The notes under the pieces were generated by a model, which was given only the letters and a program-made list of their open reading frames with translations, was not told where the DNA came from and ran no database searches. The position numbers and the translations under genes are program-made. Positions 36,601 to 45,799 of a stretch of 64,000 nucleotides of DNA are shown piece by piece. Each line of letters opens with the position of its first letter. Positions within the stretch are counted from its first letter, which is position 1. Location of the stretch: assembly GCF_009765755.1 (NCBI RefSeq), contig NZ_LMUV01000004.1, forward strand, positions 186,001 through 250,000, in the 5' to 3' direction. The stretch is from Rhodanobacter sp. L36. GTDB taxonomy: Bacteria > Pseudomonadota > Gammaproteobacteria > Xanthomonadales > Rhodanobacteraceae.

Positions 36601-37335
36601 ATGACCATTATCTCGGTACACCTGCCTAAAACCGCGGGAACAAGTTTTGGCGTTTCGCTAGCCATGCATTTCGGTGATCGGCTCAAGTATGACAACGGTG
36701 ATCAGGCGATCTGCAAATCTCCGGTGGAGCGATGGCAGCAGACCATTGCTGCAGGGCTTGCCATGGCAGAGCAGGATCTCGAAAAGATCGAGTGTGTTCA
36801 TGGGCATTTTCTGCCCGCGAAGTATTTGCCCCTTGGACAAAACCGCGCACTGACATTCGTGACGTGGATGCGGGAGCCGGTAGCGCGAATGTTTTCGCAC
36901 TATCACTATTGGCGGCACAGTTACGATGAAGCGACCGCCGCGCCGCATCATCGGCAGATGATCGAGGAAGACTGGAGCCTGGAACGGTTTTGTTTCAGTG
37001 GGGAATTCAGGAATATTTACACGCAGTACCTGTGGAGATTTCCGATCGAAAAATTCTCCTTCGTGGGTATCTGCGAATATTTTCAGCAAGAGCTCGACGA
37101 ATTTTCGAGTCGATACCTCTCGACCAAGTTGCCGCATCAACACCACAACGCCACACCACGCACTGCATCGATCGCCGAACTGGACGAAGGATTCCTGAAA
37201 GCCGTGCGCGATTTTCATGCCGCTGATGTGGCGCTCTACGCAAAAGCTTTGCGTCTGCGTCGGATTCGTCTCGACATGGCGAAGGATCGGATGCGTTTTG
37301 GTACCGGTGCGGAGTTACGGCACGCCGTCGGCTAG
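36601..37335 (+). CDS. sulfotransferase (Sulfotransfer_2-like)
   Basis: A 244-residue PAPS-dependent sulfotransferase. The 5'-phosphosulfate loop is HLPKTAGTSF (residues 7-16) and the 3'-phosphate site is REPVARMFSHY (residues 91-101), both as expected for carbohydrate sulfotransferases. It has no signal peptide, so it is cytoplasmic. ATG 36601 is preferred because GGGGGAGG lies just upstream; an earlier start adds 15 poor residues. It is placed between the S53 pair and lpxL/waaA, so LPS or another envelope glycan is a possible acceptor, by context only. Its TAG stop overlaps the opposite-strand lpxL stop (CTAG). Confidence 0.88.
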   Translation: MTIISVHLPKTAGTSFGVSLAMHFGDRLKYDNGDQAICKSPVERWQQTIAAGLAMAEQDLEKIECVHGHFLPAKYLPLGQNRALTFVTWMREPVARMFSHYHYWRHSYDEATAAPHHRQMIEEDWSLERFCFSGEFRNIYTQYLWRFPIEKFSFVGICEYFQQELDEFSSRYLSTKLPHQHHNATPRTASIAELDEGFLKAVRDFHAADVALYAKALRLRRIRLDMAKDRMRFGTGAELRHAVG

Positions 37336-38279
37336 ACGGAACGTTCTTGAGATGCTTTGCGCTCGTAGACATCCGGTTGGCCAAGCGGACGCGTCTTGAA
37401 CCGCTTGTGTACCCACAGATATTGCTCGGGCGCCTCCCGTACCATCTGCTCGATGGAGGCGTTGACGCGTGCCGTATCGACACGCGCATCCGCACCGGGG
37501 AAATTTTCCAGCGGCGCGCCAAGCCGCAGTGCGTAGCCGCGACCATTCGGCAGTCGCCTGTGGAAGAACGGAATCACCATGGCGCCCGACATCCGCGCAA
37601 GGTGATGGGTCGCGGTGATTGTCGCGGCGGGGACGTCGAAAAACGGCGCGAACACGCTGTCCTTGCTGCGCATGTCCTGATCAGGTGCGTACCAGAGTGT
37701 GCCGCCGTTGCGCAGATGTTTGACGGTGCCGCGTATGTCGTCCTTGTCGAACATCGCTTCGGCGTAGTGCAGGCGAGCACGAAGCACGGTCCACTCGAAC
37801 ACGGTGGAATCCATTTTCCGGTACATGCCAGCGATGCGGATGCGTTCGGACACGAGGCGAGCGCATAGCTCGAGATGGGAAAAGTGTCCGCCGACCAACA
37901 GCACGCCCTTGCCTTGTGCGCGTGCCGATTCGAGATGCTCGAGTCCTTCGATCGACAGCGGGATGCGTGCCATCGCACGATCGCTGGCCATCCAGCCCAG
38001 CGCGAATTCGACCAGCATCAAACCGATGTCGCGCAGATTGCGATCGACCAGCGCCGCTTGTGCCGCTGCATCGAGCTCGGGAAAACACAGGCCGATATTG
38101 ACCTGCGCGATATGCCGACGCGCCGAAGGAATGCGCAGCACGATCGCGCCCAGTCGTCGGCCGACAAACATCAGCAGCGAGTACGGCATGTGCGCGATCA
38201 CCCAGATCACGCCCACGCCCAGCCATGCCGGCCAGTGACGTGGCGCTAGCAATGATCGGGAGAAAATGGGGCGAGGCAT
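37332..38279 (-). CDS. lpxL: lipid A biosynthesis acyltransferase (LpxL/HtrB family)
   Basis: A 315-residue membrane-bound acyltransferase that adds a secondary acyl chain to Kdo-lipid IVA. An N-terminal hydrophobic helix (WLGVGVIWVIAHMPYSLLMFVG) anchors it, and the HX4E catalytic motif is GGHFSHLE (His132, Glu137). YAPDQDMRSKDSVFAPFF is the second family signature. The start at 38279 is chosen over 38288 and 38327, which add unconserved residues. It is divergent from waaA, 80 bp away, which makes a lipid A/core pair. Confidence 0.93.
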   Translation of the reverse strand: MPRPIFSRSLLAPRHWPAWLGVGVIWVIAHMPYSLLMFVGRRLGAIVLRIPSARRHIAQVNIGLCFPELDAAAQAALVDRNLRDIGLMLVEFALGWMASDRAMARIPLSIEGLEHLESARAQGKGVLLVGGHFSHLELCARLVSERIRIAGMYRKMDSTVFEWTVLRARLHYAEAMFDKDDIRGTVKHLRNGGTLWYAPDQDMRSKDSVFAPFFDVPAATITATHHLARMSGAMVIPFFHRRLPNGRGYALRLGAPLENFPGADARVDTARVNASIEQMVREAPEQYLWVHKRFKTRPLGQPDVYERKASQERSV

Positions 38280-38359
38280 GCCGGGCATCCACGAATTGTA
38301 GCGGTCCGCATCCGGCGCGGCTCGCATGCGGCGCTGTCGCTATACTCCGGCGTCCATTG

Positions 38360-39649
38360 ATGGATCGACCCTTGCGCTATCTCTATACCCTCGCGATGTT
38401 TCTGGCGACGCCGTTGCTGGTTCTGCGGCTACTCGCGCGCGGCGTGCGCTCGCGTCCCTATCATCGACGCTGGCCGGAGCGCTTCGGTTTCTTCGACGCG
38501 CCGGGGTTCAAGGACAGTTTCTGGATTCATGCGGTATCCGTTGGCGAAGTCAACGCCGCCGAACCACTGATCAAGGCGCTGCGCAGGGATTATCCCGGTG
38601 CGCCATTCGTCGTCACCACGATCACACCCACCGGCACCGCCCGAGTGCATCAACTTTTCGGCGACAGCGTTTTCCACGTGTATCTGCCGTACGACCTGCC
38701 GTTTGCCGTGAGCCGCTTCATGCGCCGTATCCAGCCGCGTTTGGCGCTGATTATCGAAACCGAAATCTGGCCGAACCTCTACTTTGCGTGTCGCCGCCGC
38801 GGCATTCCGCTCATGATCGTCAACGCGCGATTGTCCGAGCGGTCTTTGCGTGGATACAAACCGTTTCGCGGACTTGCGCGCTCGGCGTTGCGATGCGTGC
38901 GCCAGATCGCTGCGCAGTCGAGGACCGATGCGGCACGTTATCGATTGCTCGGGGCAGACCCGCAGCGGATCGTGGTGACGGGCAACATGAAGTTCGACAT
39001 GCTCATTCCGGATGGCGCCGTGGCGAACGGCGATGCGATGCGCGAACACTGGGGCGCGCGTCGTCCGGTCTGGATGGCTGCGAGTACGCACGAGGGCGAG
39101 GAGCAGGCCGTGCTGGAAGCGCACCTGCAGGTGCTGCAGCGACTGCCGGACGCATTGCTGCTGCTGGCACCGCGCCATCCCGAACGATTCCGGCTGGTCG
39201 AGCATTCGGTGCGCAGTCTCGGCTTCACCGTGGGCACGCGAAGTGCCAATGCCATGCCGCTGCCGACGCATCAGGTTTTCGTGATCGATGCGATGGGGCA
39301 GTTGATGCCATTTTTCGCTGCGGCGGATGTGGCTTTCGTGGGCGGCAGCCTGGTGCCGATTGGCGGCCACAATGTGTTGGAACCGGCCGCGTTATCGACC
39401 CCCGTGCTGGTCGGCCCACACACGTTCAACTTCGAGGAGATCACCCTCAGCCTGATTCAGCAGGGCGGTGCCGAACGTGTGGGCAGCAGCGATCAACTCG
39501 GGCATGACGTGCTGCAGCTTTTGCGCGACAAGGACAAGCGTGAGCGCATGGGCCTGGCGGCGCAGAAGGTTTTCGACCGCGAACGCGGCGCAGTGCAGCG
39601 GATCATGAAATTGATCGACGTGGCGCTTCGGGAAAAAAATCATCCATGA
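38360..39649 (+). CDS. waaA: 3-deoxy-D-manno-octulosonic acid (Kdo) transferase
   Basis: A 429-residue GT-B enzyme that adds Kdo to lipid A. Seen: an N-terminal membrane anchor (LRYLYTLAMFLATPLLVLRLL), WIHAVSVGEVNAAEPL with the conserved catalytic Glu63, TTITPTGTARV, ETEIWPNLYF, VTGNMKFD and FVGGSLVPIGGHNVLEPAA. A TATACT hexamer lies only 14 bases before the ATG, so the message may be nearly leaderless. Confidence 0.97.
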   Translation: MDRPLRYLYTLAMFLATPLLVLRLLARGVRSRPYHRRWPERFGFFDAPGFKDSFWIHAVSVGEVNAAEPLIKALRRDYPGAPFVVTTITPTGTARVHQLFGDSVFHVYLPYDLPFAVSRFMRRIQPRLALIIETEIWPNLYFACRRRGIPLMIVNARLSERSLRGYKPFRGLARSALRCVRQIAAQSRTDAARYRLLGADPQRIVVTGNMKFDMLIPDGAVANGDAMREHWGARRPVWMAASTHEGEEQAVLEAHLQVLQRLPDALLLLAPRHPERFRLVEHSVRSLGFTVGTRSANAMPLPTHQVFVIDAMGQLMPFFAAADVAFVGGSLVPIGGHNVLEPAALSTPVLVGPHTFNFEEITLSLIQQGGAERVGSSDQLGHDVLQLLRDKDKRERMGLAAQKVFDRERGAVQRIMKLIDVALREKNHP

Positions 39650-39677
39650 AAAAAGCCGGCTGTATGCCGGCTTTTTT
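39650..39677. terminator. bidirectional terminator between waaA and tolC
   Basis: AAAAAGCCGGC / GCCGGCTTTTTT stem with loop TGTAT directly after the waaA stop and 20 bp before the convergent tolC stop. Confidence 0.93.
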
Positions 39678-39696
39678 CTAAACCTTTCGCTTGCGC

Positions 39697-41121
39697 TTAC
39701 TGCAGCAAGGTATTGATCGATTCGAGATCCTTCACGTCCGCCGTGCCCGCGCTCTGCTGCAGCAGCAGCTTGTTGAGGATGAACTGGTGGCGCGCCTGCG
39801 AGTAGCTGCCTTCGGACTGGGTCAGCGTCTGAATGGCGAGCAACACATCGGTCATGGTCTGCGTGCCGACTTCGTAGCCTGCCTTGGTCGCTTCCAGTGC
39901 TTTCTGCGCCGAGTCCACCGAGGCCTTGGCCGAGTCCACCTGCGAGATGCCTGCGATCACGGAGCGGAAATAATTGAGCGTGTCCTGCACCACCTGACGG
40001 CGCTGCAGTTCCATGGCATCGCTGGCGGCGTCGCGTTCGTCAATCGACTGCCGCACGCGTGACTGCGTGAGGCCGCCGGAGAAGATCGGTACGTTCAAGG
40101 TCAGCCCGATGGTGGTCGATGCCGGCGACCGCTGGCCGCTGGCATTGTCGTTCTGAAACCAAGTGGCACCCTTGCCGTAATTGACGCTCGCCGTGATCGT
40201 CGGCAGATGGCCGGCGCGCGCCGCGCTGATGTTGTGTTCGGCGGTCTGCACGTTGTACTGCTGCGTCAACAGATTCGGGTTGAGTTCCAGTGCCTGCTTG
40301 ACCCAGGTGTCCGGATCGTTCGGCGAAGGCGGCTGCATTGGCAGGTCGTCGCGCAACTTTTTCAGCTCGCCGGTCGGCGTGCCGGTGATGACGCGCAACG
40401 CTTCCTTGTCGTTGTTGAGCGTGTTCTGCGCGTTCACGGTGGTGGTCTTGGCGTTGTCGTAGAACGCCTTCGCCTGATACACGCCGGTGATCGCGGCCAA
40501 GCCCACCTTGAACTGCTGATCGGCCTGCTCGTACTGCCGCTTGAACGCGTCTTCGTTGGCCTGCGCGAAGGTCAGCTGGTCTTCGTCGGTCAATATGGCG
40601 AAGTAGGCGGTGGCGACGCGCACGTAGAGATTCTGCACCGCTGCCTGATAGGTCTCGTCCTGCGCGCTCGATGCCGAATGCGCAGCCTTGAGGTTCGCGT
40701 ACTGGCTGAAGTCGAGCACGGTCTGGGTCAGCGTGGCCGACGCATCGCGTGTGCGCGAGTGGCCACCCGATCCATCCGTTCCCGCACCGTTGCCCAAACC
40801 CGTGCATGCATACGTGCCGGTGCCTTCTGAAAGACCACTGCACAGATAGTCGTTGCCGTTTGTCCCCAGGCCGCTCAGGCCGCTTTCGTTGTCGGAATTA
40901 CCGTTGGTCTGACTGAGCGTCAAACCTGCGCTGATCTGGGGAAGCAGCAGGGCACGGGCCTGGTCCACACCTTCACCCGTTGCGAGGCGGTTGGCATCGG
41001 CCTGCGACAGCACGGGGTCGTTGGCGCGCGCCTGACGATACGCATCAAGCAGATCCTCGCCATGGCTCGGCAGCGAAACGACGGCCATTGCCAGGGCCAG
41101 GGTGAGCATCTTCAAACGCAT
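39697..41121 (-). CDS. tolC: TolC family outer-membrane efflux protein
   Basis: A 474-residue trimeric outer-membrane channel subunit for type I secretion and RND efflux. It has a signal peptide (MRLKMLTLALAMAVVSLPSHG), then DLLDAYRQARANDPVLSQA and two structural repeats with long helices ending in NTLLQ. ATG 41121 follows GAGG; the 41 residues upstream in the open frame are not protein-like. The first surface region (residues 72-120) is expanded and Gly/Asn/Thr-rich, with two cysteines (94 and 106). It follows the Pcm-like gene by 34 bp on the same strand. Confidence 0.93.
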   Translation of the reverse strand: MRLKMLTLALAMAVVSLPSHGEDLLDAYRQARANDPVLSQADANRLATGEGVDQARALLLPQISAGLTLSQTNGNSDNESGLSGLGTNGNDYLCSGLSEGTGTYACTGLGNGAGTDGSGGHSRTRDASATLTQTVLDFSQYANLKAAHSASSAQDETYQAAVQNLYVRVATAYFAILTDEDQLTFAQANEDAFKRQYEQADQQFKVGLAAITGVYQAKAFYDNAKTTTVNAQNTLNNDKEALRVITGTPTGELKKLRDDLPMQPPSPNDPDTWVKQALELNPNLLTQQYNVQTAEHNISAARAGHLPTITASVNYGKGATWFQNDNASGQRSPASTTIGLTLNVPIFSGGLTQSRVRQSIDERDAASDAMELQRRQVVQDTLNYFRSVIAGISQVDSAKASVDSAQKALEATKAGYEVGTQTMTDVLLAIQTLTQSEGSYSQARHQFILNKLLLQQSAGTADVKDLESINTLLQ

Positions 41122-41155
41122 GGGTTGCCTCGTGGGGATCATTCGGGGATGCCAG

Positions 41156-41815
41156 TCAAAAAACGAAACGCTGCAGCGGTTCGGCATGGGTAAGGTAGGG
41201 CAGGTCGGTTTCGAACAAGGTCTCTTCGCGATAACGACCCGCACCTTCGTGCGTCAGTAACGTGGCTTGCTGCACCGGCGACTGGCCACGTACCACCAGC
41301 ATGCGTGCGTCCGGCTTGAGCCACGACAGCCAGCGTTGCGGAATCTCGGCTACTGCGCCGGTGACCACGAGCGCATCGAACAGGCCGTCTGGCTGCCAAC
41401 CGATGACCGCATCGCCCGTGACCAGGGCGACATTTCGCACGCCGGTGGATTCCAGCCGCTGCGCTGCGGCGCTGGTGAAATCGGCATGGATGTCCACGCT
41501 CGTCACGTGCGCCGAAAGGCCCGCGAGGCATGCTGTGAGAAACCCGGAACCCGTGCCGATCTCCAGCACATGATCGGTGGACTGAAGCTCCAGCGCCTGC
41601 AGCACGCGGCCTTCCACCACCGGCTTCATCATCACTTCGCCGTGACCAAGGGGAAGACAAAGGTCCGCAAAGGCGATCTGGCGGTGCTCCGCGGCGACGA
41701 AGTCCTCTCGATGCACGCGGCTGATGACGTCCAGCACGCGACCGTTGAGCACCTCCCACGGGCGCACCTGGTTCTCAACCATGTTCAGTCGCGCCTGCTC
41801 GAAGTTCATCGCCAT
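41156..41815 (-). CDS. protein-L-isoaspartate O-methyltransferase family protein
   Basis: A 219-residue SAM methyltransferase of the Pcm family. Seen: FEQARLNMVENQVRPWEVL at the start, the SAM motif HVLEIGTGSGFLTACLAGL, and FDALVVTGAVAEIPQRWLSWL. Members found upstream of tolC form a separate branch, and their activity on isoaspartyl residues is not certain. An in-frame ATG two codons downstream is an alternative start. It faces the TetR gene across a 255-bp gap. Confidence 0.88.
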   Translation of the reverse strand: MAMNFEQARLNMVENQVRPWEVLNGRVLDVISRVHREDFVAAEHRQIAFADLCLPLGHGEVMMKPVVEGRVLQALELQSTDHVLEIGTGSGFLTACLAGLSAHVTSVDIHADFTSAAAQRLESTGVRNVALVTGDAVIGWQPDGLFDALVVTGAVAEIPQRWLSWLKPDARMLVVRGQSPVQQATLLTHEGAGRYREETLFETDLPYLTHAEPLQRFVF

Positions 41816-42012
41816 CTTGCTAACGTCCCGTGCGGATCGAAAAGGTCAAAAAGGATAAGCGCTTGGCCTCATTCCGACAATGACAAGCCTGCCGGCTGCA
41901 AGGCAGAGCACGTAGTGCCGGAAGTCACCGCGAGCGGCTGACGAAAGTCACGCTTCGCAAGGCGTGCATTCCAGCCGTTTCTTTGTGCGCATTCCATTGA
42001 AAAGTGCGGTTC

Positions 42013-42041
42013 TGGAAAATAAATGAACCGCCGCGTATAAT
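42013..42041 (+). promoter_or_regulatory. probable promoter of the TetR gene
   Basis: TGGAAA, 17-bp spacer, TATAAT (42036-42041), 30 bp ahead of the ATG. The -10 is a perfect consensus; the -35 is weak. Confidence 0.6.
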
Positions 42042-42070
42042 AAAGCCCGGTATTCCATTTGTGAAGGTGC

Positions 42071-42721
42071 ATGACGGTGAGCGCGCAAATCAGACCCCAG
42101 GGCCCTGGACGTCCGAAAGACATGGAAAAGCGTGCCGCAATCCTCGCTGCGGCGAAGGCCTTGTTCATCCGCAATGCCTTCGCCGGCACCAGCATGGACG
42201 CCATCGCCGCCGATGCAGGTGTCTCGAAACTCACCGTCTACAGCCATTTCGGTGACAAGGACAACCTTTTCCGCGAAGTCATACGGTCACGGATTCAGGA
42301 TCTCCTGCCGGAAGAAACCTATTTCCACGATCCGCAGGCGGACATCGGTGAAACCTTGCTGCGGGTGGCTCTTACCCACGCCCACCTCGATTGCAATGCC
42401 GAAACCGTCGGCACCTTCCGCGCCATTCTCAGCGACTGTCGCCAAGGCAACCCGCGCTACGGCAAGCTGATCTGGGAAGAAGGCGCCACACGGACCCACG
42501 GCTTGCTGGAACGTCTGCTGCGGCAAGCGGTTGACGCCGGCCAGCTTGAAATCGATGACGCCGCGCGCGCATCGGTGCAGTTTCTGACGTTGATCAAGGG
42601 CAACCTGATGATGCGGCAAATGTTCGGCTGCGCCGAATGCCCGCAGAGTTATGCAGAAGAAATCGAATCGACTGCGCGCGCCGGCGTGGTCATGTTCCTG
42701 CGCGCGTACAAGCCGCGCTGA
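42071..42721 (+). CDS. TetR/AcrR family transcriptional regulator
   Basis: A 216-residue dimeric repressor. The N-terminal TetR helix-turn-helix is clear (RAAILAAAKALFIRNAFAGTSMDAIAADAGVSKLTVYSHFGDKDNLFREVI, residues about 20-72 across adjoining helices). The ligand-binding half resembles the AefR-like C-terminal domain. It faces the pcm-tolC pair, so tolC or an efflux pump elsewhere is a plausible target. This is context only. Confidence 0.93.
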   Translation: MTVSAQIRPQGPGRPKDMEKRAAILAAAKALFIRNAFAGTSMDAIAADAGVSKLTVYSHFGDKDNLFREVIRSRIQDLLPEETYFHDPQADIGETLLRVALTHAHLDCNAETVGTFRAILSDCRQGNPRYGKLIWEEGATRTHGLLERLLRQAVDAGQLEIDDAARASVQFLTLIKGNLMMRQMFGCAECPQSYAEEIESTARAGVVMFLRAYKPR

Positions 42722-43012
42722 GCAACTCCGTTCCCTGAGCTCCTGTGGTGCCCCGCTTCGCCATCCGCGAAGCCCAGTTCGGCGGCTCCACTTCGCTTGA
42801 AACATGCATCCACCATGATGCCGGGCGGGCGCTGCCGTCGTACGCACGCTCGTTCGATCTGTTCGCCATGAATGCGCTGTGTGATGGCATCATCGTCGAT
42901 AGAATTTCTGTCTGTGCCGTGATCGATCGACAGTCATCCGCGGGGCTGGATGACTTGCTGAAGATAAAACGAAACGCCCAACAGTTCCTGCCAACCGATC
43001 AGGGAAGCGCCG

Positions 43013-44860
43013 ATGAAATTGCAAGTTCCGTTTGTCCAGCTGCCCTTGCAGTTCAACGCCGAAGCGCTGGCGCGGGAAATCGATGCATTGGGCGTCGAGG
43101 AATGGCGCGAGCATCCGCAAAAATTTCCCGGCAATTTCGCGCTGCCGCTGATTTCCGTCGATGGCGATCCGGACAGTGATTCCGTATCAGGCCCGATGCG
43201 GCCGACCGCTTATCTCGCCAAGTGCCCATATCTGACCCAGGTGCTGGCAACGTTGGGCCCGGTCTGGGGTCGCACGCGCCTGATGAAGCTCAGCGGCCAA
43301 GCCGAGGTCAGTCCGCATTTCGACATCAATTATTACTGGCGCGAGCGCATGCGCGTGCATGTGCCCATCGTGACCCGCCCCGACGTCCGTTTCCTGTGCG
43401 GCGATGCCGAGGTCAACATGAAGCCGGGCGAGTGCTGGATCTTCGATACCTGGCGCATGCACCGGGTGATCAACAGCACCGACGTCGAACGCATCCATCT
43501 GGTGGCGGACACCATCGGTGGCGAGGCATTTTCGGGACTTGTGCAGCGCGGGCGCGCGCCGGGTTACGGTGCCTTCGAAGGCTGGCATGCGGAGCCTGTC
43601 GAACCGATCGACGGAGCGATACCGAAACTGCGATATGAATCGGTGAACATCCCGGTGGTCATGTCGCCGTGGGAAATGCGCGAGCACGTGCACTTTTTGC
43701 TCAGTGAGGTGCGGCCGCATCCGCAGCTGGCAGCGGCACAACAGGGAACGGCGCGCTTTCTGGTCCTGTGGCAGGAATTGTGGGCCGAGTTCGGCACCGA
43801 CCGCGCCGGCTGGCCTGCGTATCGCAGGGCGCTCGCGGCTTTCGAAGCCTTCATGCAGCAGGTCGGAGCTTCGCTGACACTGGCCAACGGTGGCCTGCTG
43901 ACTAACAGTCTGCGCATCATGATTTTGAGCGTTGCGTTGAACGACAGCGATCGCGTGCCCGATGGTTATGAGCCGAGGCAACCCGCGAAGGCCGAGGCGA
44001 CGTCATCGGCGCCCGCGCCGGTTGCGCGCGATCCAGAATTCGATCGGCCGATCTTCATCCTCTCGTCGCCGCGATCGGGTTCGACACTGCTTTTCGAAAC
44101 GCTCGCGCAAGCCTCCGATCTTTTCACCATCGGCCGCGAAAGCCACGCGCTGATCGAAGGCATGGAGGCGCTGCATCCGGCACGGCGCGGTTTCGATTCC
44201 AATCGCCTCGATGCCGAGGTCGCGACGCCCGAGCTGACGCACGAACTGCGTGATCGCTTCCTTTCCGAACTGCGCGATCGCGACGGCCATGCGCTCGATC
44301 AATTGCCGGTTCGCATGCTGGAGAAGACGCCGAAGAATACGCTGCGCGTTCCCTTTCTGGCGAAGATCTTTCCCGAGGCGCGCTTCGTTTATCTGTACCG
44401 CGATCCCCGCGAAACCTTGAGCAGCATGATCGAGGCGTGGCAAAGCGGAAAATTCCGCACCTATCCGGTGCTGCCGGGATGGAACGGTCTTCCATGGTCG
44501 CTCTTGCTGGTGCCTGGGTGGCGCGATCTGGATGGACGGCCGCTGCAGGACATCGTGGCGGCGCAATGGGAAGCCACCACCCGCATCCTGCTCGATGATC
44601 TCGAGGCGCTGCCCCGCGATCGCTGCGTCGTGGTTCGCTACGACGCTTTCGTTGCCGACCCCGCAAAGGAAATGTCGCGTCTCAGCGCTGCACTCGGCCT
44701 GACCTGGGATCGCAAACTCGAAGGCGCGCTTCCGTTGTCGCGTTACACCGTGTCGCAGCCAGCGCCGGACAAATGGCGCCGACATGCCGACCTGATCGAC
44801 GAAGTGCTCCCGCGTCTGCAGGCGACCATCGAACGCGCTGAAAAATTCATCGCGCGCTGA
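43013..44860 (+). CDS. aspartyl/asparaginyl beta-hydroxylase domain fused to a sulfotransferase
   Basis: A 615-residue two-enzyme protein. Residues about 1-170 form an Asp/Asn beta-hydroxylase (2-oxoglutarate, Fe2+) fold, with SPHFDINYYW (His102, Asp104), RVHVPI (His116) and FDTWRMHRVIN (His150) as the likely metal and 2OG ligands. A helical middle (about 200-320) and a Pro/Ala-rich linker (321-340) follow. The sulfotransferase half has the 5'-phosphosulfate loop FILSSPRSGSTLL (348-360) and the 3'-phosphate site FVYLYRDPRETLSSM (458-472). A chain of hydroxylation then O-sulfation of the same substrate is an appealing inference. AGGGA precedes the ATG. It is separated by 291 bp from the TetR gene and by 127 bp from the ferritin gene. 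No signal peptide, so cytoplasmic. Confidence 0.9.
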   Translation: MKLQVPFVQLPLQFNAEALAREIDALGVEEWREHPQKFPGNFALPLISVDGDPDSDSVSGPMRPTAYLAKCPYLTQVLATLGPVWGRTRLMKLSGQAEVSPHFDINYYWRERMRVHVPIVTRPDVRFLCGDAEVNMKPGECWIFDTWRMHRVINSTDVERIHLVADTIGGEAFSGLVQRGRAPGYGAFEGWHAEPVEPIDGAIPKLRYESVNIPVVMSPWEMREHVHFLLSEVRPHPQLAAAQQGTARFLVLWQELWAEFGTDRAGWPAYRRALAAFEAFMQQVGASLTLANGGLLTNSLRIMILSVALNDSDRVPDGYEPRQPAKAEATSSAPAPVARDPEFDRPIFILSSPRSGSTLLFETLAQASDLFTIGRESHALIEGMEALHPARRGFDSNRLDAEVATPELTHELRDRFLSELRDRDGHALDQLPVRMLEKTPKNTLRVPFLAKIFPEARFVYLYRDPRETLSSMIEAWQSGKFRTYPVLPGWNGLPWSLLLVPGWRDLDGRPLQDIVAAQWEATTRILLDDLEALPRDRCVVVRYDAFVADPAKEMSRLSAALGLTWDRKLEGALPLSRYTVSQPAPDKWRRHADLIDEVLPRLQATIERAEKFIAR

Positions 44861-44987
44861 GGGTTCTCCTGAAATTGCGCAAAGAGTGAAGCGGTCTTCA
44901 CTTGGCTTTTCCATCAACGTTTCTACGATGACCGGACGTTCGATGTCCGTGCGAGCGATACCTTTCATCCATCCGCAGGAGCAAGCC

Positions 44988-45584
44988 ATGGCCAAGACCA
45001 AGCCGTTCGTGACCGACATCGAGAACATCCGCAAGCGGGCGCGGCAGGACATCGACAAGGGTGCGATGACCGCCGGCTACGGCGCCGATCGTGAGACGGT
45101 GATCAAGCTGCTCAATCACGCGCTGGCCACCGAGCTGGTTTGCGTACTGCGCTACAAGTACCACTACTACATGGCTTCGGGCATCAACTCGCAAGCCGTC
45201 AAGGCCGAGTTCCTCGAACACGCGAACGAGGAGCAGGGCCATGCAGACCAGATCGCCGAGCGCATTACCCAGCTCGACGGCAAGCCGAATCTTTCGCCCG
45301 AAGGTTTGCTCAGCCGCAGTCATTCCGATTATGTCGAAGGCGTCGATCTGGTCGACATGATCAAGGAAGATCTGGTTGCCGAGCGCATCGCGATCGACAG
45401 CTATCGGGAAATGATCACTTACATCGGCGCCGACGATCCAACCACGCGCCGCGTGCTCGAAGGCATTCTCGCAGTGGAAGAAGAGCACGCCGAAGACATG
45501 AACACGTTGCTTGAGCAGCTCGGCAAGAAGGGTGAACCGGCCAAGCCTTCGCCCGGGAAAAAATCTTCCGGCAAGCGCGGTTGA
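44988..45584 (+). CDS. ferritin-like (bacterioferritin-type) protein
   Basis: A 198-residue four-helix protein with a diiron pattern. Glu/His ligands are in NHALATELVCVLRYKYHYY, EFLEHANEEQGHADQIAERI, DLVAERIAIDSYREMI and ILAVEEEHAEDMNTLL. It likely oxidises and stores iron or protects against peroxide. A basic Lys/Pro/Ser-rich tail follows the last helix and could bind DNA, as in some Dps proteins. The ATG at 44988 has AGGAG upstream; the longer frame adds 34 residues of low credibility. Confidence 0.88.
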   Translation: MAKTKPFVTDIENIRKRARQDIDKGAMTAGYGADRETVIKLLNHALATELVCVLRYKYHYYMASGINSQAVKAEFLEHANEEQGHADQIAERITQLDGKPNLSPEGLLSRSHSDYVEGVDLVDMIKEDLVAERIAIDSYREMITYIGADDPTTRRVLEGILAVEEEHAEDMNTLLEQLGKKGEPAKPSPGKKSSGKRG

Positions 45585-45591
45585 TTCATGC

Positions 45592-45616
45592 GCGGACGAT
45601 GCAACACATCGTCCGC
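45592..45616 (+). terminator. hairpin after the ferritin-like gene
   Basis: Perfect 10-bp stem GCGGACGATG / CATCGTCCGC with loop CAACA, eight bases after the stop. No T-run follows, so it may be a weak terminator or a stabilising 3' end. Confidence 0.5.
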
Positions 45617-45799
45617 GTGGTCAGACTTCACCAGCCGGCAAGTACTCGTTGTCGCCAGAAAGTAGCTTATCTCTGCGCCGTCATTGATCTCGTTGCCGCG
45701 CGTCGCGGGGATCATCCATCGCAGGGTCCGGCACGTTTAGGGGCTTCGCTCGCCATCGGCCTGTAAGCTTCGCCTATCCCATCAGGCAGGAGCGTCGCG

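Noticed and set aside
42722..43012. Possible small gene between tetR and the hydroxylase-sulfotransferase (frame from 42745)
   Set aside because: The frame overlaps the start of the hydroxylase gene, lacks a ribosome site and shows no recognisable features.
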